Below the pieces are notes generated by a model. It searched no databases and had not been told where the DNA came from. It worked only from the letters and a program-made list of their open reading frames with translations. Shown in pieces: positions 46,774 through 58,500 of a stretch of DNA of 64,000 nucleotides. Origin of the DNA: Klebsormidium nitens (Eukaryota; Streptophyta; Klebsormidiophyceae; Klebsormidiales; Klebsormidiaceae); the NCBI GenBank assembly GCA_000708835.1, contig DF237456.1:1-64000 (forward strand), read 5' to 3'. The position numbers were made by a program, and so were the translations under genes. Position 1 is the first letter of the stretch; every line of letters begins with the position of its first letter.

Positions 46774-48711
46774 ATGGAGGGCGCTGTGCCACCTTGCCAG
46801 CAGCTCCCGCTCGCGCCAGTCATCCCCCAGCATCTCTCACAGGTTAGCATTTCATCGTTGCCAGAGGTGCTCCTGCACAGCATCATAGCCTCCACTAGCA
46901 GTCTTCTGGACAGGAATAACGTGGCGCTAACATGCAAGGGATTCCGGGACGTGGAGCGTGCTACAAGGGTGACACTACGAGTGCGGCAGTCCCCCCCAAA
47001 GTTCCTGCCAAAGTTAGGGTTTGCAGGGTTCCGGAATGTAACTGAGCTTGACCTGTCCGCCTTGGACCTGAGAGCCCATGAGCGTGCTGACTTCGGGTTT
47101 TCGAATAAGCATAGGGAGACTGTCGCAAGGGTTCTTAGAGAGGGTCTGCCCAACGTGAAGTCGCTCAGGGTGCGCCAAGAATCCTTCATGACGAGGTGTG
47201 CTGTCCAAGCTTGGCCCTGCATGGAAAAGCTTGAGATCCAGGAGTGTCCAAGAGGTACCGAGGATCCTTTCTGGATAGACCTTGATTGGGTGCATGTACT
47301 AGGCAAGCTGAGTTGCCTGGTGGAGCTCTCATTTATTCCCAAACCTTGGGCAAAAGGCATAAGGAGTATAAGGGAGCCTTTTGAGGGTTTCATTGTGAGT
47401 CTAGGACAGTCACCCAGGCAGTACCCGTCTCTCACTGCGCTCCGAAGCTGCTTCTTTGCAACAGACAAGGTGCTTTCAGTCATTGGGAAGGCGATGCCGA
47501 ACCTCACTTCTCTGGACCTGATCAACAACCTGCTGGATGTCTACTATAATGGCAATGCCATACTGACGAACGAGGGTATAAAGCACCTGAGCACTGATTA
47601 CCCGCTTCTGACGGAATTGAAAATTGGTGGGGATGTTCCTTCACACACGGCGCTGGACTTAAAGGCAGTTAATCTAGACGTAGTTGGCAAAACGGCTTTG
47701 CGGGCTTTTTGCCAATCTCAATTGAGCTCGCTGTGCTTGGAAGGACCTATGTCTTTGCAACTTGGCGTGATGGTGGACCATTTGATTTCTAGCCGACAGA
47801 AGAAGCTACATCTTCATTGGTCGGGCTGGCGTTTAGAGGAGTCCAAGGATTCTGAGAAACTGAGTAGTGTGACGAATCTGACGGATGTGTCCCTTGGATA
47901 CTTAGCTGAGAAAGAAGTGAACTTGGAGAGGCTTAGAGAGTTGGTGCTCACAAACAAACGTCTGTCGCAACTGGAGCTTGTAATTCATCCAGGGGGCTAT
48001 TGGAGAAACTCCTTATGGAGGGACACCTTGGGGTTTGTAGTCACGAATGCAAGGAGCCTGGTTTCGTTCACTTTCGCATCGGATACAAGTGGGCCAACCA
48101 TCCTAGAAGTAGTGTCGAAGTTGTCGCCTGCGCGAATGCGGTTACAGGCTTTGAAGCTGCGACTGTGGGGCGTAGGGGTCGTCGTGCACAGTCAAGAAGA
48201 CTGGCCAGCATTGAGAAATCTGAGCTTGGAGTTCCATGATGATTGCATTGAGCAGCAAAACCTGGGGTGCTGGCTGCAGACTTGTTCCGACTTGACCAGT
48301 CTCAGATACCAGTGCATCACAAGGTCGTTGAGCAAATACTCCGCTCTGCCTTTCCTGGTCAGTCTGCAAAGCCTTCGCCATCTCGAGGTGGGGACGTTTA
48401 CTACCAATAAGTGCATCGAACATATATTGGTCCTTCCACAGTTGAGGAGCATCGTCCTTTGTGATCCATTCGATAGAGTTCCAAAGAAGTTTGGTGACCT
48501 GCGTAGACACCCTAACTTGCAGAGCATAGCACTCAAGTGCGACTTGACCTTTGAAAATTTCTCCCCTTACTCGGATCATGTAGAGAAATCAAAGATAGCT
48601 CCTCTTTTGGAGCCTCTTCTAGAGAGCAAGAGTTTGCAGCAAGTGAAGAGCAACTTCGACATTCTAAATCTGAGCAGCGAATTTAGGAGAAGATTGTACG
48701 TTGCGCCGTGA
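46774..48711 (+). CDS. F-box/leucine-rich-repeat-like protein, single exon
   Basis: One uninterrupted 645-aa frame from the ATG at 46774 (GGCTATGGAGG). Residues about 25-75 (ISSLPEVLLHSIIASTSSLLDRNNVALTCKGFRDVERATRVTLRV) fit an F-box of the plant F-box/LRR class, with the usual L-P-x-x-x-L and CK-x-F spacing. The rest is a series of irregular leucine-rich repeats, for example VTELDLSALDL, LPNVKSLRVRQESF, MPNLTSLDLINNLL, YPLLTELKIGG, LQSLRHLEVGTFT and LPQLRSIVLCD. This is the layout of TIR1/FBL-type substrate receptors of SCF ubiquitin ligases, but I see no specific similarity to TIR1 or COI1. The lack of introns contrasts with all multi-exon neighbours and could reflect a retrocopy origin or a lineage-expanded F-box family. 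Confidence 0.75.
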   Translation: MEGAVPPCQQLPLAPVIPQHLSQVSISSLPEVLLHSIIASTSSLLDRNNVALTCKGFRDVERATRVTLRVRQSPPKFLPKLGFAGFRNVTELDLSALDLRAHERADFGFSNKHRETVARVLREGLPNVKSLRVRQESFMTRCAVQAWPCMEKLEIQECPRGTEDPFWIDLDWVHVLGKLSCLVELSFIPKPWAKGIRSIREPFEGFIVSLGQSPRQYPSLTALRSCFFATDKVLSVIGKAMPNLTSLDLINNLLDVYYNGNAILTNEGIKHLSTDYPLLTELKIGGDVPSHTALDLKAVNLDVVGKTALRAFCQSQLSSLCLEGPMSLQLGVMVDHLISSRQKKLHLHWSGWRLEESKDSEKLSSVTNLTDVSLGYLAEKEVNLERLRELVLTNKRLSQLELVIHPGGYWRNSLWRDTLGFVVTNARSLVSFTFASDTSGPTILEVVSKLSPARMRLQALKLRLWGVGVVVHSQEDWPALRNLSLEFHDDCIEQQNLGCWLQTCSDLTSLRYQCITRSLSKYSALPFLVSLQSLRHLEVGTFTTNKCIEHILVLPQLRSIVLCDPFDRVPKKFGDLRRHPNLQSIALKCDLTFENFSPYSDHVEKSKIAPLLEPLLESKSLQQVKSNFDILNLSSEFRRRLYVAP

Positions 48712-49555
48712 CAAAAAAAACTGAATGCTGACCCTTGTAGGTTGCAAGGCTGTGAGTTCAGTCCTTTTAATGATTGTTCCTACCTTCTGTCAACGACATT
48801 CAAACACATGCATGTGGTTGAGCAGATTGCCCGGCGACATGGTTGACTCTCCCGCGCCTTAGTACCTTTAGTGTGACAATTTTTAAAACATTAAACTGCC
48901 CGCGTGCCTATCATGAGAGCATGGGATCATGAGCGCCGGGTACCCTGGCCGGCTCTTCGAAGATCAAGTGACCTAGATCTCATGCACACATGAACATCGC
49001 ATGGAAAGCAATCGCGCCATCTTGAGCTCCAGGATTGAACATGCAGATCGTATGCAAAGGCGCCATCGCGCGCATGTCACATGCATATATGCAATATATG
49101 AGCTAGCACAAATCTTTCACAAATTGACCAATAAAAGCTGCCGCAAGTCCTGAGCGGCAAAGCTAGTGCGGCCTTGGCCGCCTATAGCTCAATCTTATAC
49201 GTACTGTGTAGGTATTAGATCTAATCATCTATGCGATACAGTAACGGCTTACTCTGTTGAACTGAGAGACCTGCAGAGAGTCCGGCTCCTCCGATTTGTC
49301 AATTTGTGTCGATCATCTTATTCTAATATAACATACTTTGGATGATCTGCGCTGACATGTACATATGCTGCTTAATGCATGGCCGGACTCAATCAGCCAT
49401 GCATACATGCAATCGAGTTGCATGCTACTCCAAATATTCATAACGTCATGTATAGTTGAAGCGGAATGTTTTCTGTCAGCCCCGAGGGACAGATATTCAT
49501 GTTGAATGGTCATCACAGCGCAGGAAGTTGCTCGAATCTTTTGCATCACAGGACT
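48712..49555. other. intergenic region between convergent genes
   Basis: 3' flanks of the F-box/LRR-like gene (+) and the ATAD5-like gene (-). The region is AT-richer, with several CATG/GCATGC-containing palindromic words near 48960-49090 and 49360-49420. No gene seen. Confidence 0.5.
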
Positions 49556-52500
49556 TTAAACCTCGTCCCACTCATGACTTCCAAAACGTACGCCGTAGCA
49601 TGTTCTGTGCATCAGAGCTCTCGCCAACTCGTCTGAGAGGTCTACGTCTAAGAGGTGCGGGCGGACTGCCCTGTCACTCCTTCGCAGACCCTCTTCGCTA
49701 TGCTGTCTCTCCGCCTCAAGAGTGAGCATCTTTCCAAGAAAGCCTGAGTACTCAACATGTGCCATCTGACAGTTGAGGCCCGCAATGCGCCGCGCCGCTG
49801 CCTCGCGGTGAGAAAACTCCCGCAAACTATCATCGACGGTTCTCCTGTTCGCAAAAGTACAGCGATTGATAAGAGCGGACAGAAATCACCCTCCAAGGAC
49901 TTGCGAATGCCTCCAGATCACGAACCAAGACCAACAGGACAGAAGCGGAACTCATTCCGACTCCTCACTGCTCAAGAACAGACGACATCAGTCTTCTGAA
50001 AGCAAGCCTTCTGTCCTCCCCTCTCTTACTCACACTCTATATTCGTCGTCTACGCACCCAGTGGATGACTCTAAGCACTCAACGTATGACGCAGCAAGGA
50101 CATCAAACCCAAACGCCGTGGAGTAGGGTCGCCTATCGTCCTTTCTGTACACAGGAGTGTCCTTTGAACTTGAGCATGCCAAAAAGAAGAGCAGGTCGCT
50201 AAAGCGGACAGCCGATGTCTAACCTGACTCACCTTTCTAGCTTTTGCTGCTCCGCGGTTGCTCCCGTGCGCAAACGCAGCCACGCGCGCTCCCCGGCCCC
50301 CCCTCTTCCCGATAGGAAGCCGCACAGCGCCGCCTCGTCACCTGCTGCGGCCAACAGCTGCCGGCCCCCCGGCTCTAGTTCTCCCTCGCTCTTCGCCCCG
50401 GGTACAGTCACGATGCTGTTCAACTCCACGTCAGAAGCGCCCCCTTTTGGACCAACTGCACCGTGACACGTGTCCAATTTCCAGCGTAGGCTCGCGTAAG
50501 CCAGGCAGGCCGCTGCCTGCCGAGGCACCCCGAGATCCAGCTCGTCGCAGGGGGGGGCGTCCGCTGCAGTTTCACCCCCCCCGGACTGGGACATGAGCTC
50601 GCTGGCCGATAAGTCGTCTGCCAGGCCCCATACGGCAGCGGCGGTTGTTACCGCCTCTCGAGACTCTGCTGACACCAGCACGCGCATCTCGTCTCGTCGA
50701 AGTGGCTCGATCTCCGCCAGTCGCTGCTCAGCTAAAGACGGATAGTCAGGATCACTGGGCATTTCGGACTTTGCCGGCGGCGCTTCGCTCGCGCCCGCGA
50801 CTCCGACGCTAGCTTCGGCTGCATCAACCGGCGCATCGGAAGGAGCACAATCCGCAACAGGCTGGTTACATTCGGCTTGCCAAATCAGCCCGCCGGCGTT
50901 TCTCGACGCCTGCGGTTCCGGCGGAAGAGCATCCCTCGCCGCAGCAACCCGCACGCCCCCCACGATTACGGCAGCAACGCCCTTCGGCTGGGAGCACCGT
51001 TCGACCGGACACTCGACTTTGATCGAAGATCCCCCTCCAGATGCACCGACTCTTGCCCCTTCTGCCCCTCCGTCGGATTTACCCCCCTGCCTGTTTTGTG
51101 GTGCTGTCTGCTCAATGAGGCCCTCCCGCAATTCCTCCTCAATACCCGGGTGCCCCTCCGTCGGCCCAGTCCCTGCTCGCCCGCTTCGCGCCTCATCTTC
51201 GGGTCCCGGCATCTCTACCCGTACGTCAGGCCCCCCTGTTTCTCCTGGCTCTCGCTCTCCCCTGGGAGTTTCGTCTCCTTTTGCGGCGCTCATAATGGAC
51301 ACATCCACTGGGTCCCCCGGCAACTGCTCCTCTTTCTTCCACTTGCTCGCCAGCCGCTTCCCTACGTCTCCCCTTTCCGCAGATCGCTCTTCTTTCCCTT
51401 TCCCTCCTGCAGACGGCTCTTTCACCGGCCCTCCTTCTGCCCTCGTCTGCTCGTCCCCACCGTCTGGTTCCTCCTCTCCTCTCGGACCACCCCCAAGCCG
51501 CGCCTCTCCTTCTCTACCTCTTCCCGCAAAATTCACTTCCATTCCCTCTTTTGGCGGCCCTTCTGGCGCCCCTCTTCCAGCAACGCTCCGCCTAACTTCG
51601 TCCTCCCTTCCCTCCAAACAATCGGCACAGAACCAGTCCCCCTCCGGGACCTCCGCCAAGGGGGGGTCCGCGCAGTACATGTGGAGGGCCCCCTGGCACC
51701 CCCCCCCATCACACAGCAGCATCGCGTCTTCCCCATCTGTGCTGCCGCAGACCCCGCAAGCTTGATCGACCTGAGACTCTTCCAAAGCTTGAGCTAAACT
51801 CTCCGTACGTCCGGTAATCGCCTCAGGCTCCGGAGCTGGACCGTCCGCCGGCGTGACGTCACAGGGCCCTCCGCTGACGTCATCGTCCTCCTCGATCGCC
51901 CGCCGGCGGCCCCTGCGCCCCTTCCGCGCCCCAGGCACGTGTGTATTTTCCAATAGAACCCCAGCCTCGTTACCGCAAAACGACAGCCTCCCAATCGGAA
52001 CGTCCTCCAGATCGTCGAGCAACGCCCCGTCTCCGAAAATTTCCCCAACCTCGTTCTCCGTTTCTGCTGACCTTCGCGCAGCCCGCTTGGCCTCCCGCGC
52101 AAGCCGCCGCCTCTCCGCTACCTCCGCCTTCTCCGTGGCTTTTGCCGCCGCTTTCGCCTCCTGAATCTCTTTCCGGATGCGCGCCGCAGACGCCTCTTCA
52201 GCGTCCAAAACCCCGTAAACCCTCGCCGCCAGAACGGCGGCCGCCCGTTCCGCGACTTGCGCCGCCCGCAGGGTTTGGAGGGTTTGGTGGGCGTCAACGG
52301 CGGCCGCCAGCTGGCAGGGCAGTGCCACGTCAGCGAGCGCGGGCAGGGACCGGTGCCCCGCGTCTAGTTGCAGCTCACGGACCGTACTCGTCGGCCACAG
52401 ACTACGCGGATGCGTAGGTCGTGGACACGTGTCCCGCTCAGGATGACCGTTTTCGCTCGAGCTGCCCACTCTCTGGACCGCCGTTTGGGCCTCCAACCCC

Positions 52501-55500
52501 ATGCTTGCAACCCCGACCGTCCGTTTTGGAGCTTCCGCAACGCTCTTGAGTTCATCCGTCCTTCTGTGAACGCCCGCCGACGCATCTCTTTTGGCAGTTC
52601 CACCAACGGGGGGATCTGGGAGCGCCGCTGTCGCGTGCACGTCCGTCGGCGTCGGCTCCCGGGACCACAGCTGCGCTTGGAGGAGCACCTTGCGCATGTC
52701 GCCTTTGGTTACGCGGACTAACCGCTCCATAACCCAGGGGTCGACCGGAGAGCCTTCGGAGGCCGCGACCTGGCGGAGGAGAACAAAATGATGTTTGCCA
52801 AAGACATTTGCAAGCTAGGACCAAGGCTCGGATAAAGTCTCTGGCTTTGCGGAGCATCACCATAGTTGAGGGTAGGTAGGACGCTTGCGGGGTCGCCAAG
52901 AACTATAAGCCGCTCTTGTTCCGCAGCTTGCAGCGATTGCAGCAAGAATGTTCCAATTTTGTGGTTTCGCGTGCTCTTAACAAATCGATTCGGCTTCTGG
53001 CTGAGCTGCAGAGGTTGGCCCGGAGTCTCCGCCCGGGCACTCGGATTCAGCAGGATACGTTAGCCGGGTGTAATGATCCGAGCACACATGAGCAGCGCGG
53101 CTGTTCAACGGATTCGGTGCAGCACACGATACGCAGCAACATTTTGCGGACAGAGGTGATGCGATCTGCAGCATTACCGCCCTTGCGGTGCTCCACATTC
53201 AACGTTCGAGTGTGCAAAGGTGTCGCACATGCGAACAGCAGGAAAGTGCGCGCGCTTCCCTTACCAGGCAGCCGTGCACCGTCAGATCCAACACCGGCGG
53301 CGCAGCGAAGTCGACGGAGAGCTTGCGGAAGTCACATCCGGGAGGGATCTCAAGCGAGTCTGGAAAGAGAACACGAATGTGAGCTCAAAGTCAACTTCAG
53401 ATTCTCAGAATATGAAACCAAGCTGCGTAAGCTGTCCCTTTCAACGATAAAGCAAGGCCGGGGCCTATGAAGTAGCTGAAAAGGGTGCTTCATTACCGGC
53501 CCGGCCGACGGGAAACCTTTCAGCATACCCAGGACAATAGACGGAAAGCAGCCAAGGACAACAGACGTACAGCAGTCGACAATCAAACAACCATTGGACT
53601 CAACCTGATCAGAAGCTGTCTGCAGCATACAGGGGAAGCTTAGCCAAACTTCACTAAAGTGATTCGTTGCAATTGGGCTGTGTTTCAAAGGCCTTCTGCT
53701 CAAAGTGCTGTTGACGAACACTTTCCAGGGCAAACAATTTTTTGGCAGCGCCCAAAGCGTTTTGGAAACTCAAGAAGCCGGGGTTCGAAGATCGTACCAT
53801 TGCACGTGAGGATCATCGGCCGCTTCGTGCTCGCCGCCAGCGTGGCAATCGCCGACAGGAACCCCTTGTCCTCCTCAAACTGCTGCTCCACCTCCTCGAA
53901 CAGCAACAAAGCCTTGCTGCTGCCGGATCCCCCTTTCGACGGGCCCTTTCCCCCCACATCTGCGTTAACCCCCGCCGGAACAGGGCCTCCTCCTTTTATT
54001 GCAGCCGTGCCCTTCGCTCCTTTGTCCATGCTCGATCGCCTCTTCCCAACCCTCTTTCGCACGGGCCCTTTTTCGGCCGTGTCAATCTCGACCAAAACAG
54101 GGCCTCCCGGAACGACGCTCAGAGGGCCCTGTTCTCCGTCTGGCGAGCAGGGCCTTGTGCGGACCTTCGACAGCACCGCCGGGCTCCCGAAGCTGCGGCG
54201 CTTCTTCACGGGGGGCGACCCTTCCGAGAGCTTCCCGCTTCTTCTCCTTCGGACGCCGTCCGGTTTCCGCTTCCGCCCGTCGGAATCCGTAGGGACACCA
54301 GCGGAGATACCAGCGGCTATCGGCTCCGCTTCGATCGCATCGTTGCCGGTGTGCCCAGCAATTTCCGATTCCTCTGCCATTCCGGGTCTATCATCCGCGG
54401 CCGTCGTGACATTTGCTACCTGCCTGCCTCCTCTCTTAACCTCATCGCCTATAGCCCCGTCTGCCAGCCTATCTGCAAATACCGACGCCCCGGCAACTTT
54501 GCCCCCTGGCGCACTCTCCTTACCCGTCTCTCCTCTTTGCCTACGCTGATACGCCGGAGGAAACGCTCCAGACTCCGCTGCGGCTTTCTCTCCTTTCGGC
54601 ACATCTCGCTCCTCATTCGGCTCCGCTGAAGCCTCCTCTAGTTGTTCCTTCGCCAGTCCCCCATCTCCACTCATTGGCACAGGGATCCCCCGCTCGACGC
54701 CGGTTGCCGGAACATTGCTTCCGCCCCCGTCAGGCCCCGCGTCTCTCGTCCCATTTGGACTTGCGCCTTCTGCTGCGGGTGCCCCCGCCACGTCAGCATC
54801 TTCCAGAGTCCCATCTGCTACCACGTGTCCACCTTCAGCCGCCCGCTGGGCTGCCACGTGTCTCCCTTGGGACGTCTGCTCAGGGGCCTCTGCAATTCCC
54901 TCGGACTCGCTCTTCCCAAGCCCCACAAAAGCGACCGTCTTCCGCCGTTTGCGCGGCCGCTTCGCTCCCCCCAACTCCCCAACCCCGGCTTCCGTTCCAT
55001 TCGCCGCCTCCTCAACCCTCCCGGTTTGAAATTGCGGCTCAGCATCGACCACCGGGTTCTCTCCACCGGTCGCATTCTGGGCAAACTTCCCTTTTCTTCG
55101 ACGCTTGCGACCCTTCCCCCGTGCACCAAAACTACCGCTGCTTTCCGAACCCACAAATGCGCTGACCTCCGAGTCGCTTAACCCTGCTCTTCCGTTGCTA
55201 GCGGCAAAAGGACCGCCAGTGACGTTCGGCCGCTTTCTGGTGTTCCTCTTCGCAGTCGCCGCCTTGGGCTGGCGAGCAACGGCCGTTGCGGTGGCGGACT
55301 TGCGCAAGGTCTCGAGGAGCGCGTTTGAAATTTTGGCGGGGTCAGTCTTCCCCGCAAGTGCAACGTTCCTGCGCGCAAAATGGACAGGCTGTCAGCAAAG
55401 AGCATGACTCTCGGGGAAGGCGAGAGAGGGATGCTGGCTTGGCTGCAAACTGAGGAGAAAGCTTTTTGTTCAAATGAAAAAAGGGTCAAAGGTCGCCTTC

Positions 55501-58500
55501 AAGCGAGCTTCTTGGCCTGTGGCCGAAAACAATACAACATACGTCGTCTGCCCAGCAGCTCTTCTCAAGCAAATTGCGGAAGAGGGGCGGGATCAAAGCC
55601 ACAATGTTCAGAACGGAGTTCAGACCGTGGGAAGGCAATATATCGATTGTGCTGACACACACCTACGCGGCAAGAAAGCCGAGCTTGAGAACGACAAGAG
55701 CTGCATGTGAGCAGATCAGATGCGATCGCGTTGGCACCTCTTTCCAACCGTTTCAAGGCACCGGGTCAGTCATTGCCAAACTCGGTTGAGAAACGCTTAC
55801 CCTTTTATGAGTCCCTTCGACTCTGTGGCCTCTCCGAAGCGTTGCAGGATGGTGGCTCGGCTGCGCTTCTCGGACGGGTTGCTCTGCAAACGTCACATAC
55901 ATTATGCGCAGAGCTTCAGAATCCTCTCAAACCTTTATTTTTGAATCTTCCATAATGGCAGGGTCCTCATCAGGCCAGATCCGACTCTTGAAGCCTCCCG
56001 ACAGGATTGCTGCGATCTCAACTGAAAGCGAAGACAACGGCAGAGCTTTCAATGTAGCACGACTGCGAGCCTTTTGTTGATCCCTATTACTCGGGGACGC
56101 CACATCAGCTCCAATCGATTTACAAGAACGATGCAATGAATAGGTTTATCATCCGACCTGGAGACATTTCGGCGTCTGGCTGTTCGAGCGACTTCGCATC
56201 AGCAGAGAACTCGTCGTTAGTAATTGAGGAGCAATTGCGACCGCTTACCTCCAAAATGTGGAACTCGAGCTCCTCAGCCAGTGCGTACACAGTTGCCGTT
56301 TTTCCGACCTGCGTGTGAGAGACAATCATTATTCAGCGCCTTCAAAGATCTTCAAAGCCGGCTCATCCATTTCGAGGCTGCCGACGGATTTGGTCCCCTC
56401 CTCAGGCGTTCTTTTGAGTATCAATGATATCCAACATATTAATCCGTACCAATCAACCCCGCTTCATGCTGTGAAGAGAAACGCGACCGTTGACAGCCGA
56501 GCAACATCGAAGGCGGACACGGACTGGATCTGTTATGCCCGAGTGGCCAGCCCACCGAACTATAACCTTACTCAAGTCGGAGAACTTTTGCAGAAGGTAA
56601 AGCATCCCTTCACAAGGTCCGAACGAGGCGCACGTCAGCTTGCCAAACGAAAGCAGCAATCACATCGAAACTACCGTTACGGCGTTCTTAAGCGTCTGAT
56701 ATTCTTTCTGACGTACATATGCAAACTTCATGTGAAGAAGCTCACGGCCCGGGAACTAGGAGCAGAAATTTTGCGAGCCCGCTCCACGACACAGAAACCC
56801 GTAAATCGAAGTCCTCGCAACAGCTAGATCAGAGACTTGCAACTTGACCGGTGTTGAAAAGTCACCCCATGGATCTGCTCTGGGAAGCCCGAACTCGAAT
56901 CTTCACAACGCCAGAGCATAAAGAAGCAACTAGAACGAGGAAGCTGGCAGAATGGTGTGGAAAAGTCACCCTCGTGGGTGCGCTCAGGAGCAGCGCGTTC
57001 GCGAGCCTATTCTCATCATCTCTTGTCTTTCTTGGAAGCCGAAGATCGAAGACCTCACAATGTCAGTTCAGAAAGACGCAACGAGAACGGAAAAGCTGGC
57101 AATCAGTAGAAAAGACTCACCCATCCTCATCGTCTCTCGTTTTTCTCGGAAGCCCGGGATCGAAGACCGGACAACACTTGAAAAATACAGGCAACAAAAA
57201 TCGGAAACTGTAAGCATGTGTCCGGAAATTACCCCTGTGGGTCCGCTCAAGAGGAGCACGTTCGCGAGCCCATCCTCATCGTCCCTCAGATCGCTGTCGC
57301 TCGCCCCTCCGCTGACGAGCCAGTCGCTGCTCTCCTCCGACGCCTGCCACTTCTTGGCGGACGCCTTGGGCTTCGGGGGCGGCGGTGACGTCAGCAGCTT
57401 CTTCCTCTGCTCGCGCGCAATCCTGGCCGTCCATTCGGCGAGCCAGTCGCGGATGAAGGTCACACCGTCGGGGTTCCCGCAGACCTGCAAGATGGGTTTT
57501 TAGAATAGTACGATAATTGGTTCTTATGGTGTGTCGCAATAAAGTGGAAAGCCAGAATGCACGAGCTACGTTGGGACATGTCCCAACGTTTCTGGACTGG
57601 CCAAGCCTTTTGTCCCAAGATCAGATTTTAGGACCTTTGGTGTCAGGTGAAATGGTCGGAGAAGCCTAGATCATCAGAACCATCACAGCAGGGGAAGAGA
57701 CACCTGGCAATATAACTTGGGCAGCTAAGTTGCTAATCTTTCTTAACAAGACTTCGGTTGAACAGTGGCCCACCTCTTGGCTTGACAAAGGCCGGTACTT
57801 GTAACACCACAGCGCATCCGTCAGGGGCGCTCCGCTGACGTCCGGGCTGACGCTCTCAGGGCCGAGCTCTGCCTCGTCTGGCTGCGCCTGAACTGCTCGC
57901 GCCTTGTACCACTCAAATCTGCAAGACGTTGAGCCCTTGTTGGATCGTATCGAACAATGTGTATCAGTTGTATCGTCTCGTATGCCAATCAATGTGGTGG
58001 CCACGATGTCGGGAATGGGACGTGCTTTGGCGCATGTCACTTCAATTTAGGTAAAGTAAGCTCTTGGTATAGTAAGCTCCCAGCCTAACACTAAAAACCT
58101 AACCCTCAAAATCACCCGCTCCGCACCCGAACCCACCCTAACCCCCACCCTAACCCCACCCGTCCCAAGCTGCTTGGCTTACTTTACCTGAAGCTTACTT
58201 TACCTAGACGCTTCAGTAAGATTGCGCGACCCCGCGGCCGTCAATCTCGAGTTGGCCCTCACTCTCAGCGGCGTTTGCTCAAGCTTTCAATCAACAAGCA
58301 CGCAGCGTTCCCAACCTGATCGGAAATCTTTGGGAGCCAGTCGACAAGAGGTTTCAGAAGCTTGATTCGGCAAACGTACCACTATCATGTTCACTGTTTG
58401 CACTCCGCAATGAAGAGATGCAAGTGGGGACGAACATAAACGTATATCCACAAAATCCGAAAAATATATTTTTTTGTTTTTGCCACTCTAAACATTTTGA

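Noticed and set aside
50877-51797. Plus-strand open frame of 306 aa
   Set aside because: It is the antisense of the ATAD5-like exon that encodes the PHD finger. Its composition is Pro/Ser/Arg low complexity, as expected for antisense of a GC-rich exon.
53659-54629. Two overlapping plus-strand open frames near 295 aa
   Set aside because: Antisense of the long ATAD5-like exon containing Walker B; no domain.
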